64,000 nucleotides of DNA, taken from positions 1 to 64,000 of the IMG/VR virus record IMGVR_UViG_3300031974_004051; one strand, written 5' to 3'. Under the pieces are notes generated by a model that made no database searches, had not been told where the DNA came from, and was given only the letters and a program-made list of their open reading frames with translations. Position numbers and translations under genes: made by a program. This document shows, piece after piece, positions 50,358 through 58,103 of the stretch. Source of the stretch: a virus. Every line of letters starts with the position of its first letter. Within the stretch, counting starts at the first letter, position 1.

Positions 50358-52070
50358 TTAAAAGGGTAACTTTGCTCCTATCATAAATGAATTCATCAAA
50401 GGAACAAATTCGTTACTACTATAAATTAATGTCCACCCCGCATTGAACGAAAATCTCTGTGTTAATTGTATTGTAAAGGTATTTGCGAGTATACCTATAA
50501 AATCTTTTGTTGTACTTGTGAAAGAATCAAAATCATTTAACTTTTGTGTGTATGTTATTGGATTCTGTGCACCGATCAAAGCTGGTGAATACATTATCCT
50601 ATCGTTTATTTTTATCATATTTGCATATAAAATATTATACCCTAAAGACGCCATATTTGGGAATCTCTCACCAAATTGATCCTTACCAAACATATATGAG
50701 TAGTTGATACCTACACCAACCGTTCCCCACTTACCTAATGGTTTCATTCTACTAAGAGCCCCTGTTAATGCATTCATTTTAAAATTTCTCATATAAGATA
50801 TTGATGCCCCATCAACCCACGTCACCTCGTAATTTTCATTCATAGTTACTTTAGAGATATTTGTGGAAAGTGATACTTGTTTAATATTATCCCATATCAT
50901 CATATTAACACCATATGACACATCACCGTAAATTGACGATTGACTCGCACCTATATTCAAAACTTGATTATAATCCAATGTTAAAGATTGCATAGACATT
51001 AAATCGGCTTTAAGTTGAATGGGCATAAATCTCTTTTCTTTTTCTTCCTCATCTTCATCTTCTTCATTATCACCCTCTTCAGATTCTTCCTCAGATTCCT
51101 CTTCACTTTCTTCCTCGGATTCTTCTTCACTTTCCTCTTCTTTCTCTTCCTCTTTCTTTTCTTCTTCTTTCTCTTCCTCTTTCTTTTCTTCTTCTTTTAC
51201 TTCTTCTTCTTTATCATCGGATTTCTCTTCGGAGTTATCGTCACTTTCTCCCCCATTATCCTCTTCGCTGTCCGATCCATCTTTTGAATCCCCTCCATTG
51301 TCTTTTTCCTCACCTGAATCTCCTCCATCTCCACCATCTCCTGACGTGTCATCGCCATCACCTGAATTGTCTCCCGAATTATCATTCGATTCTCCCGAAT
51401 CTCCACCATTATCTCCTCCTGACGAATCAGACGATCCCGACGAATCTGAATCGTTTCCTCCATCTGAACCCGATCCCGACGAATCATTTGATTGAGAAGA
51501 TCCACTGCCGTCCCCAGAAGAACTATCTGACCCACCACTCGATGAACCTGAAGAACCTGAATCCGAACCACTCGACGAGCCAGATGAATCAGAACCCGAA
51601 CTCGAAGACGACCCACTACTCGAAGAACTACCCGAGCTCGATGAATTATTTGATGCATTGTTTCCATTAGAACTTGTATTACCTTGTGATGTGGTGTTTG
51701 TTGATCCTGTATTGGTAGAATTAGTTGCATTTGTGGCGGAACTACTAGCGTTATTCGCAGCGTTAGACGCATTTTGGGCGGTTTGTTGTGCTTGTGTTGC
51801 TTGTGTTTGTGCTTGTGAACAGGGTGATAATGCGACCCACCACGCATATTTAGATGCTAACCATTGTTGTAATTCACCATTTACAAAATCTTGATATGTG
51901 AATAATTTCACTTCATTATAAAATGAGACTACTGCAGAACCTGTTTGAAAGTTAGCGGTAACTACCTGAACCTCACCAGTACATCTATCTACGAATGTCT
52001 GTGTAAATGTTTGTCCGTAACTCTCAAAAGAGAAGATAAAAAATAAGATTGCGGTAATGAGTAATCGCAC
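50358..52070 (-). CDS. Outer-membrane barrel-like protein with long Ser/Gly/Asp/Glu linker
   Basis: 570 residues, GTG start at 52070, fixed by the signal peptide MRLLITAILFFIFSFESYGQ. A small N-terminal domain with two Cys (VDRCTGEVQVVTANF, LSPCSQAQ) precedes about 260 residues of low complexity that change from Ala/Asn/Ser to Ser/Gly/Asp and then Glu/Lys. The last 210 residues alternate amphipathic strands and end in a terminal Phe (MIGAKLPF), typical of outer-membrane barrels. Lies 9 nt after the CsgG-like gene. Confidence 0.75.
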   Translation of the reverse strand: MRLLITAILFFIFSFESYGQTFTQTFVDRCTGEVQVVTANFQTGSAVVSFYNEVKLFTYQDFVNGELQQWLASKYAWWVALSPCSQAQTQATQAQQTAQNASNAANNASSSATNATNSTNTGSTNTTSQGNTSSNGNNASNNSSSSGSSSSSGSSSSSGSDSSGSSSGSDSGSSGSSSGGSDSSSGDGSGSSQSNDSSGSGSDGGNDSDSSGSSDSSGGDNGGDSGESNDNSGDNSGDGDDTSGDGGDGGDSGEEKDNGGDSKDGSDSEEDNGGESDDNSEEKSDDKEEEVKEEEKKEEEKEEEKKEEEKEEESEEESEEESEEESEEESEEGDNEEDEDEEEKEKRFMPIQLKADLMSMQSLTLDYNQVLNIGASQSSIYGDVSYGVNMMIWDNIKQVSLSTNISKVTMNENYEVTWVDGASISYMRNFKMNALTGALSRMKPLGKWGTVGVGINYSYMFGKDQFGERFPNMASLGYNILYANMIKINDRIMYSPALIGAQNPITYTQKLNDFDSFTSTTKDFIGILANTFTIQLTQRFSFNAGWTLIYSSNEFVPLMNSFMIGAKLPF

Positions 52071-52079
52071 ATTAAACGG

Positions 52080-52796
52080 TTAATTTTCGAAAATACCTCT
52101 TCTTATCATTCTTGAGACAATTCTAGCAGATGCCGTTTCCAACGCTTTTCTTGTTGTAACACCAATAGATGATTGTCTGAAATCTATTTCTTCTAAATCA
52201 TTTAATAAACCCTCAGTTTTTTTAACAGTATTAGCCTCACCTAAACCACTACCAACATAATAGGTACCGTTAGTGGCGTTTGTGAATCTCACCTGTAACC
52301 CCAATCGTGTCGTTTGTGTTTGAGTGACACCGTCCTTCAATGCAATTACTTCATCTTCAGATACAGAAAAATCATAGATTTCGATCGTCACAAAATATTC
52401 AGCCAATTTTATTTTCCCAAAACCATAGACTTCATTTTCTGAGACACCTTTCTTTGATGCTTTCCACTGAGTTTTCATTCTTTCTTTTATATCGTCTTTT
52501 TCTTCAACGAACTCAAACCTGTTAGTCCAATCTAAGTATTCAATAACCATATTCGTAACACCTAAACCTATTCTTGCATCTTTCAACTCCGGCCACATTT
52601 CATATACTTCATCTGATGCGGAAATCTTTAAAAGTGCAATAGGTATCATCGGTCCCCAATAGTCAGATACATCATCAATCGATTTTTTCTTTTCAAATTC
52701 CGCTTGATAAGTTTCTGATTTTATTGAACCTATTTTTTGACTATAAGTGGTCTGTGTAAAAAACACACACACCACTATTAATAATAATTTTTTCAT
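52080..52796 (-). CDS. CsgG-like outer-membrane secretion channel protein
   Basis: 238 residues from ATG 52796; TTG 52826 would spoil the signal peptide. Signal MKKLLLIVVCVFFTQTTYSQ. ARIGLGVTNMVIEYLDWTNR, FEFVEEKDDIKERMK, AEYFVTIEIYDFSVSEDEVI, LGLQVRFTNATNGTYYVGSG, GEANTVKK and the C-terminal VTTRKALETASARIVSRMIR follow the CsgG family, whose E. coli member forms the nonameric curli export pore. No lipobox is obvious and no curli subunit repeats are nearby. Confidence 0.8.
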   Translation of the reverse strand: MKKLLLIVVCVFFTQTTYSQKIGSIKSETYQAEFEKKKSIDDVSDYWGPMIPIALLKISASDEVYEMWPELKDARIGLGVTNMVIEYLDWTNRFEFVEEKDDIKERMKTQWKASKKGVSENEVYGFGKIKLAEYFVTIEIYDFSVSEDEVIALKDGVTQTQTTRLGLQVRFTNATNGTYYVGSGLGEANTVKKTEGLLNDLEEIDFRQSSIGVTTRKALETASARIVSRMIRRGIFEN

Positions 52797-52819
52797 TCCC
52801 AATAATTTTAAACTTATGG

Positions 52820-53011
52820 TTAACAACAGTAATCAAATACTCCAAATGTAGCATTTGCAACATCAGCTTCTCCTGATATTAAACCATACATAACTGTTGC
52901 AAAACCTAATACAAACATGAATAACAAACCTGTTATCCAAATTTTGAATATATAGTCCATAATCACATAGTCCGATAATTTGTCTTTCCAAATCTCTACT
53001 AAAAAATTCAT
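52820..53011 (-). CDS. Small membrane protein, 63 aa
   Basis: One or two spans (FKIWITGLLFMFVLGFATVM, then YGLISG), polar N-terminus, ends in FGVFDYCC. Lies 23 nt upstream of the CsgG-like gene in the same direction, so probably part of the operon. Confidence 0.65.
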   Translation of the reverse strand: MNFLVEIWKDKLSDYVIMDYIFKIWITGLLFMFVLGFATVMYGLISGEADVANATFGVFDYCC

Positions 53012-53034
53012 AATATAATTTCCTTTTTAAAATG

Positions 53035-53262
53035 TTAATGTGTCTCCTTGACACTCTTTGGTAATCTCCACCCGTGTTTTCTCATCTGCCATGAGTACCA
53101 CCCCGCACCACCAAAGAATAATACTAACCAACCAACGGCTAACCACTCATTAGTTTGCATTTCATCCGATAGTATGATGAAATAGAGATTCAAAACCACA
53201 ATGAGACCTATAAAACCCCATGCTTGACCCCAAACTTTCCACCATTTATTAAAACCTTTCAT
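53035..53262 (-). CDS. Small membrane protein, 75 aa
   Basis: Two spans: WGFIGLIVVLNLYFIILSDE and EWLAVGWLVLFFGGAGWYSW, with Trp-rich flanks and a basic C-terminus. Same operon as the CsgG-like gene. Unknown function. Confidence 0.65.
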   Translation of the reverse strand: MKGFNKWWKVWGQAWGFIGLIVVLNLYFIILSDEMQTNEWLAVGWLVLFFGGAGWYSWQMRKHGWRLPKSVKETH

Positions 53263-53286
53263 ATTGTTTTTTTTAAGTTTAGTTTA

Positions 53287-53589
53287 TTACCAATCCAAAT
53301 CCTCTTTTTCTTTAGGTTTTGGTTTTGGTGCCACATATATCTTTTTTACAACAGTGTCTTTTTTCTGTTCAGGTATATTGATCACTATTTCGGGACCAGT
53401 CACGTTTACCGTTTGGTTATTTTCCTGTTTAACTGTCTCTACAATCTCTTCTTCATCACCGCCAATACCTACAATGGTTTTTACTTCGTCTATAAAGACT
53501 GTACCTAATGTTGTTAATATCACACCAACTCCCGCAATGATTTGATTTTTTAATTCACCAAAAAACCCGTTTTTTTCTTCTTTACTCAT
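53287..53589 (-). CDS. Membrane-associated protein with Pro/Lys tail, 100 aa
   Basis: Hydrophobic segment QIIAGVGVILTTLGTVFIDE (about 16-35), acidic linker, beta-like VNVTGPEIVINIPEQ and a Lys/Pro tail (VAPKPKPKEKEDLDW). Could link the inner membrane to periplasmic partners in a TonB-like manner; that comparison is composition only. Confidence 0.65.
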   Translation of the reverse strand: MSKEEKNGFFGELKNQIIAGVGVILTTLGTVFIDEVKTIVGIGGDEEEIVETVKQENNQTVNVTGPEIVINIPEQKKDTVVKKIYVAPKPKPKEKEDLDW

Positions 53590-53592
53590 ATT

Positions 53593-53970
53593 TTATTGAA
53601 CTACAAAACTTGTTATACCTAATATCTCATTCACATTATTATGGAGTTCAATAGTATATCCATCATTTTCTAATGTGTTGACGTAAACCTTTAATAGGTT
53701 ATCACCTTCCTTCCCATTGACCTTTTCTTGTGAGATTAGGTTTTTACTTATGTCTCTTATCTTGACTCTATATTCACCAGTATATGGTAATTTAATATTC
53801 ATCCTAACTTCATCAGATACTATCACAGATTCTAATTTTATACCCATTAAATCATCGATTACCAAAGATTCGGGTACAACCACATCATCTATAGGTGTTA
53901 GTATATCATCGTCTTTCATACACGACGTTATTGATAATGTTACTATAAGTGTTAATAATAATTTTTTCAT
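53593..53970 (-). CDS. Exported lipoprotein, 125 aa
   Basis: Signal MKKLLLTLIVTLSITSC with lipobox ITSC (Cys17), acidic +2 region, then an Ig-like beta sequence (EVRMNIKLPYTGEYRVKIRD, ENDGYTIELHNNVNEILGIT). Lies 5 nt downstream of the cohesin-like secreted protein and may be its partner. Confidence 0.75.
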   Translation of the reverse strand: MKKLLLTLIVTLSITSCMKDDDILTPIDDVVVPESLVIDDLMGIKLESVIVSDEVRMNIKLPYTGEYRVKIRDISKNLISQEKVNGKEGDNLLKVYVNTLENDGYTIELHNNVNEILGITSFVVQ

Positions 53971-53975
53971 ATTTT

Positions 53976-55694
53976 TTAATTCATTATAAAGTTAATTTGT
54001 GTTCCATCCGCCTTAACTCCTTCGTTAACCTTAAATGTTATCAAACCTGATGTATTGTTTAATTCTACAGTTGGTGTAAAGATTAACTTATAAGGAGTTC
54101 CTGTTTTCACAGTCGCTTCGAAGTTTTGGTCAAATGAACCAATGTTTATTTTTCCATCTTCTTCTAAGTGATTAGAGAAGTTTGTCATTGTATTACCAGT
54201 ATCAAATATTACATTATCTAATACTAATCTTGTTCTATCATATACAATATTAAATTGCGAACCAATCATATCTGCGACATCCGAATTAATTGAGAATATT
54301 ACTTGTCCATCCACCAATTCAGACACTAAATCAATATTTGCTTGTTCTGCTTGATATTTCTCTCCCGCCGCCATACTCATTCTTGCAACTGAAGCATTTG
54401 CTTGAGTTGATGCGGGTATCGTGGTGCCTTCAGTATCAGGTTCCCAAGAGTGTGAGAAGTTAACGTCACCCATAAGAGCATGTACGAAGTTGAATGATTT
54501 ATTAGAATCGGTTGGTTTGAATGTTGCATCAATACCGGCAAAATAACTCCCATTATTATCTACCGTACCAAATGTTGATTTGTTACCACCAGTTTGTAAT
54601 GCTCTACCTTTGTAAGTTATATAATTTGTGTTTCCACTTGTTACACCTTGTAGGTAAGCAAGTATCTCATATGAATCCGAAAAGTCAATCTTACCGTCAA
54701 ACGCTTCATCGTGATATACATTTGCGAGGAATGTTTGAATGTAGTAATCAAATGTAGTTGAAGTACCATTTGGTGTTGATCCCGCCCCGATTGCTTCTGC
54801 AAATACTAAAGCTAAATCAGATACAGTTACTACATTATCCATATAATCTTTTGTTTGATCAACCCAATTCCAAACAAAGTATTCCACATCATTTTCTAAA
54901 CCAGTTACAATTGCTTGACCTGATGCATCATATGTACCTTCTGCAACAATACTTGCTCCTTCATTTGGTTGGTTACCACTACCGATATCTGATTTGTTAT
55001 AAATCTTATAAGTAAAGTGAGTACCATCTCCAATATTATCAGCAATGATATTTGTTGAAATATTAAGAGTTACATTTCCTGCATCACCACCTTGAATTGA
55101 ACCTAAATCAGTTAGAGTTGAATTACCAGTTACACCCACTTGAGTACCATCTGATTCTTTATAGTTCGCCCAATTGGCATTTAATATGTTAGAGTAATTT
55201 GTATAATTTGTATTTGCTTTATCTTTAATAATAAACTCATACTTAATGAACTCAGCACCTGTTTCCAATGCGGTCACATCTTGATAAGTTATCCTTTCAA
55301 CTGACCAATCAGAGTTTGATGAGTATGATGCATCATTGGATAACCAACTAGCATATTGTCCGTCATAATCATTTTGATTCTTTTCTGAATCGGGTGTAAA
55401 CTTATACCCATTCCAAGTATTGTACGCCTTTTGAGCTGAAGTTGATGTTGGTTGCCAAGTTCTTGATATTAAGTTTAATAACTTATTGTTGTACTGAAAA
55501 TCAAACTGATACAATGTGGGTGCGATTGCAGTATTGTTTGCATCCTTACCTTCAAAGTACTGAAGTTTAACTGTCAATGTATCACCAACTTTTGTTACAG
55601 TATTCACCGCAGAATACGCAAGTTGAGCATCCGTCTGACCGTAGACACTTATTGTACAAAGTACACTAACTAATAATGTTAAAATTTTTTTCAT
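53976..55694 (-). CDS. Secreted cohesin-like protein, paralogue of 47752-49803
   Basis: 572 residues. Signal MKKILTLLVSVLCTISVYGQ. N-terminal beta domain TKVGDTLTVKLQYFEGKDAN, then LYQFDFQYNNKLLNLISRTW, is cohesin-like. Dockerin-like acidic loops occur around KIDFSDSYEILAYLQG, and the C-terminus from LMGDVNFSHSW through MIGSQFNIVYDRTRLVLDNV matches the other large secreted protein. Two versions of one C-terminal module in a phage suggest duplication. Confidence 0.75.
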   Translation of the reverse strand: MKKILTLLVSVLCTISVYGQTDAQLAYSAVNTVTKVGDTLTVKLQYFEGKDANNTAIAPTLYQFDFQYNNKLLNLISRTWQPTSTSAQKAYNTWNGYKFTPDSEKNQNDYDGQYASWLSNDASYSSNSDWSVERITYQDVTALETGAEFIKYEFIIKDKANTNYTNYSNILNANWANYKESDGTQVGVTGNSTLTDLGSIQGGDAGNVTLNISTNIIADNIGDGTHFTYKIYNKSDIGSGNQPNEGASIVAEGTYDASGQAIVTGLENDVEYFVWNWVDQTKDYMDNVVTVSDLALVFAEAIGAGSTPNGTSTTFDYYIQTFLANVYHDEAFDGKIDFSDSYEILAYLQGVTSGNTNYITYKGRALQTGGNKSTFGTVDNNGSYFAGIDATFKPTDSNKSFNFVHALMGDVNFSHSWEPDTEGTTIPASTQANASVARMSMAAGEKYQAEQANIDLVSELVDGQVIFSINSDVADMIGSQFNIVYDRTRLVLDNVIFDTGNTMTNFSNHLEEDGKINIGSFDQNFEATVKTGTPYKLIFTPTVELNNTSGLITFKVNEGVKADGTQINFIMN

Positions 55695-56185
55695 AATAAA
55701 TCGTTTATAATATTTTCACATACTCTTTTTAGGGCGATACTCGCTGTTTGTTGATTAAATGTACCGTCAGAACCAACTATTAAAGTAGAGTTAGAAATTT
55801 CTTTACTCTGACCCTTTTGAGTGGTCCTTTTTTTCACTTTTCCATCCACAACAAGTTCACCGATTGCCACTATCTGTGTGACCGATAGTTTATTATGGTA
55901 TACCCCGAAAGATTTACCAATATTTTTTACATCAAAAAAGACCAACTTCACATTAATCTGTGTAGTTGATCTATCTGATAAGTCATAATCTAAGTCTAAT
56001 AGAATTTCTTCAAGGATGTTTCTCACACCCATTGATAGGTTTCGATTACCCGCAAATTTACCCATTCGGATTTCGTTAGTGACCTCACCTATTTTAATCG
56101 GGTTTTGTCTATTTTCTCCTAACGGAAAAAGTAGGAATAGACATATAAAGAATATCTTTACGACGTTTAATGTCGCTATTTTCAT
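55691..56185 (-). CDS. Exported protein, possibly CsgG-related, 164 aa
   Basis: From ATG 56185 the N-terminus MKIATLNVVKIFFICLFLLF is a good signal or anchor; ATG 56233 is an alternative with 16 extra polar residues. The body (NLSMGVRNILEEILLDLDYD, then TTQINVKLVFFDVKNIGKSF, TASIALKRVCENIINDLL) recalls the alpha/beta fold of CsgG-like or similar envelope-assembly proteins. Overlaps the next gene as ATGA and heads the exported-protein operon. Confidence 0.6.
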   Translation of the reverse strand: MKIATLNVVKIFFICLFLLFPLGENRQNPIKIGEVTNEIRMGKFAGNRNLSMGVRNILEEILLDLDYDLSDRSTTQINVKLVFFDVKNIGKSFGVYHNKLSVTQIVAIGELVVDGKVKKRTTQKGQSKEISNSTLIVGSDGTFNQQTASIALKRVCENIINDLL

Positions 56186-56279
56186 TGTAACACCTTTTAT
56201 TGTTTTATGATTAGATGGTAGTTCGAAAACCATCTTTCATCTATTTACTTTTCTTGAGTCAGTTACCTAACTCATTTAC

Positions 56280-56287
56280 TATAAATA
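56280..56287 (-). promoter_or_regulatory. TATTTATA box upstream of the exported-protein operon
   Basis: Coding-strand TATTTATA about 95 nt before ATG 56185 and 46 nt before ATG 56233. If used, the long block 56.2-47.4 kb would be late-expressed. Confidence 0.35.
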
Positions 56288-56373
56288 GTTTTTTAGCGTA
56301 AAAGGGTACAAAAAACATTAGTTTTTGCTAAAAAAAAATATTTAATGTTCTTAGGGTCAAAAACTGAAGTATT

Positions 56374-56610
56374 TTAAAGATACTCCTCTTCAGGTAGGGA
56401 ATTGTCTTTAAAATATTCTTCTAATAATTCTATGATGAAGTCCTGATCACAATCAATAACATCTTCCTCTTCAATGATCAGTGGGTAATATGAAAGTATA
56501 TCCTCTAAACTTAATTTTAAATTTCGATACAAATCTTCATTGTCACTATCAGTGAATAGTATATCTAATACTTGTTCAGTATCATCATAATAAAATTCAA
56601 CTATTTCCAT
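56374..56610 (-). CDS. Small acidic protein, 78 aa
   Basis: MEIVEFYYDDTEQVLDILFT and IIELLEEYFKDNSLPEEEYL: strongly acidic, mixed alpha/beta. Acidic phage proteins of this size sometimes mimic DNA or inhibit host factors, but nothing here identifies a target. Flanked by gaps of 137 and 38 nt; the longer (56237-56373) shows only the TATTTATA box. Confidence 0.65.
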   Translation of the reverse strand: MEIVEFYYDDTEQVLDILFTDSDNEDLYRNLKLSLEDILSYYPLIIEEEDVIDCDQDFIIELLEEYFKDNSLPEEEYL

Positions 56611-56648
56611 AATAATTACAGTATAAACAACTATAATTATTAGGTTTT

Positions 56649-57284
56649 TTAGGAAAGTCTACCGTGTACTTTTTGTGGGTCTACCGCTCTTTTGTTAATA
56701 TGTACCGCATAGTGAAGATGTGGTCCCATAGAATTCCCCTTATGAGGGTCTCTACTTCCACCACCTGTGTAACCAATTAATTGACCTTTCGAGACTTCTT
56801 GTCCTTTACTTACAACCCACCTTCTTACGTGACAGTAAATAGTCTCGTATTCACCGTGTTTGATTTTTATTAAACCACCACATTTACCTTTATCATCATA
56901 AGCCTTAGTAACAACACCATTTGCGGGTGAATAGATAGGTGTGCCCGATCTTGCTCTTAGATCAACACCCTTATGAAACTTTGTGGCGTTACCCCCAATA
57001 TTTCTCGGACCGAAAGGACTGTTGATTTTTGTGTTATTAATGGGCCACATGTCTATAGTCTCAAAATCCTTTAAATCCATATTTTCGAAATCGAATTCAG
57101 GATTCATAACAATTTTATCAAAAAATGCCTTACCAAGTGTCAGGTCTGTATCGTTTTCAGCGTCTTTTTTCAAACCAGCCCATGTGGTCAAAAAATCGGT
57201 CAGTGCGTCTTTTTTGTCCTCTTTAAGAACATGACCCTTTTTGATAATATTTATAAGTTGAGACTCTTTTAGTTTAATTACCAT
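56649..57284 (-). CDS. M23-family metallopeptidase (LytM-like)
   Basis: 211 residues. The C-terminal 120 residues form the M23 domain: SPFGPRN, HKGVDLRARSGTPIYSPANG (first His and Asp zinc ligands), YCHVRRWVVSKGQEVSKGQL and the HxH motif in GPHLHYAVHINKRAVDP. It cleaves peptide cross-links in peptidoglycan. No signal peptide; the N-terminal 80 residues are helical. Probably a virion-borne wall hydrolase or second lysin. Confidence 0.9.
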   Translation of the reverse strand: MVIKLKESQLINIIKKGHVLKEDKKDALTDFLTTWAGLKKDAENDTDLTLGKAFFDKIVMNPEFDFENMDLKDFETIDMWPINNTKINSPFGPRNIGGNATKFHKGVDLRARSGTPIYSPANGVVTKAYDDKGKCGGLIKIKHGEYETIYCHVRRWVVSKGQEVSKGQLIGYTGGGSRDPHKGNSMGPHLHYAVHINKRAVDPQKVHGRLS

Positions 57285-57287
57285 ACT

Positions 57288-57295
57288 AATAAATA
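57288..57295 (-). promoter_or_regulatory. TATTTATT box, 3 nt before the M23 gene
   Basis: Coding strand TATTTATT, AGT, ATG (57284). Confidence 0.4.
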
Positions 57296-57327
57296 TACAA
57301 TTAAATATTAAATGTGTACATTTTAGT

Positions 57328-57648
57328 ATGTTGAACTGGAGAAAAATAAAGGAGGTCTATCCTCGTTCTTATGGTAAGTTTGTTGAAACCATGTTTCCTT
57401 ATGTTGGTGTTATTGGTTTCACATCGCTTAGTTTGTTCGAAGTGAAGAAGTTATACTATTTTTTTGATAAAAATGGTATCTACTTAACAATAGAACGAAT
57501 AGGTCCAAGTCAATGGTTATACACAATATCTTTAAATGATGGTAGTGTATTATGTCCAAAACAATCATCTAAACAAACTAGAGAAGATGTTGAATTAGAT
57601 GGTTTTATGGAATGCTTCAGAACTCTTAACGAGAGATCAATATTTTAA
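57328..57648 (+). CDS. Unknown phage protein, 106 aa
   Basis: MLNWRKIKEVYPRSYGKFVE, then KKLYYFFDKNGIYLTIERIG and WLYTISLNDGSVLCPKQSSK. The opening W.KIKEVYP....F pattern occurs in short unassigned proteins of large phages. Divergent from the M23 gene. Confidence 0.75.
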   Translation: MLNWRKIKEVYPRSYGKFVETMFPYVGVIGFTSLSLFEVKKLYYFFDKNGIYLTIERIGPSQWLYTISLNDGSVLCPKQSSKQTREDVELDGFMECFRTLNERSIF

Positions 57649-57653
57649 CATAC

Positions 57654-57938
57654 ATGAAAATAACTCTTAATTTTCTTTTACAGGCAACCAGAGTACTACA
57701 TATTGGAAATTATGATGATGATGAACTTAACTTAATCTATAACTTCATAACTAAGGTTGACAATGAGGTTTTAATTCATTATCTTAATTCTAAGACAGTT
57801 TTATCCTACGATTCTGATTTAGAATTATATGTAGAAATTGTTGACGCACTCATAAGTATTTATGAGGATAGTGAAGAATATGAGAAGTGTGATCAACTTA
57901 AACGTAAACGGATCGAAGCAATAAATTATTTAAAATAG
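57654..57938 (+). CDS. Unknown helical protein, 94 aa
   Basis: MKITLNFLLQATRVLHIGNY followed by acidic helices (DNEVLIHYLNSKTVLSYDSD). Five nt after the preceding gene; same operon. No family recognised. Confidence 0.7.
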   Translation: MKITLNFLLQATRVLHIGNYDDDELNLIYNFITKVDNEVLIHYLNSKTVLSYDSDLELYVEIVDALISIYEDSEEYEKCDQLKRKRIEAINYLK

Positions 57939-57945
57939 TATTATT

Positions 57946-58089
57946 ATGTCAGTATTTGGTATGTCAGATGAGGAAAAGAAGAAAATCCTCGAAAAACACA
58001 AGACAGCAACAAAAAATCATTATACAAAACAAAATGATTTAAAAAAGGGTATTCAGGTACCTGAAAAAAAAGAGAAACCCTCAGAGTAA
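57946..58089 (+). CDS. Small Lys-rich protein, 47 aa
   Basis: MSVFGMSDEEKKKILEKHKT, then ATKNHYTKQNDLKKGIQVPE and KKEKPSE. The EEKKKILEKHK helix recurs in short phage proteins. It follows its neighbour by 7 nt, and its stop codon lies in the loop of the following terminator, so it looks real despite its size. Confidence 0.65.
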   Translation: MSVFGMSDEEKKKILEKHKTATKNHYTKQNDLKKGIQVPEKKEKPSE

Positions 58090-58103
58090 GAGGGTTTTTT
58101 TTA
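58075..58103. terminator. Bidirectional terminator at a gene-end overlap
   Basis: AAACCCTC (58075-58082) / GAGGGTTT (58090-58097) followed by T8; on the other side an A-rich tract serves the glycan operon. It lies inside the coding ends of both converging genes. Confidence 0.8.

Noticed and set aside
51015-51894. Several Ser/Leu/Phe-rich plus-strand ORFs opposite the linker-barrel gene
   Set aside because: Reverse readings of Glu/Asp/Ser codon repeats; no starts, neighbours or domain sense.
47752-55694. Curli-type amyloid repeats in the secreted proteins
   Set aside because: Looked for regular Q/N-G repeat units of CsgA/CsgB type; not present.
39533-56202. A 17-nt string (TGTAACACCTTTTATTG) shared by 39533-39549 and 56186-56202
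   Set aside because: In one case it follows a promoter, in the other it is upstream or coding sequence in the opposite sense; most likely chance in AT-rich DNA.
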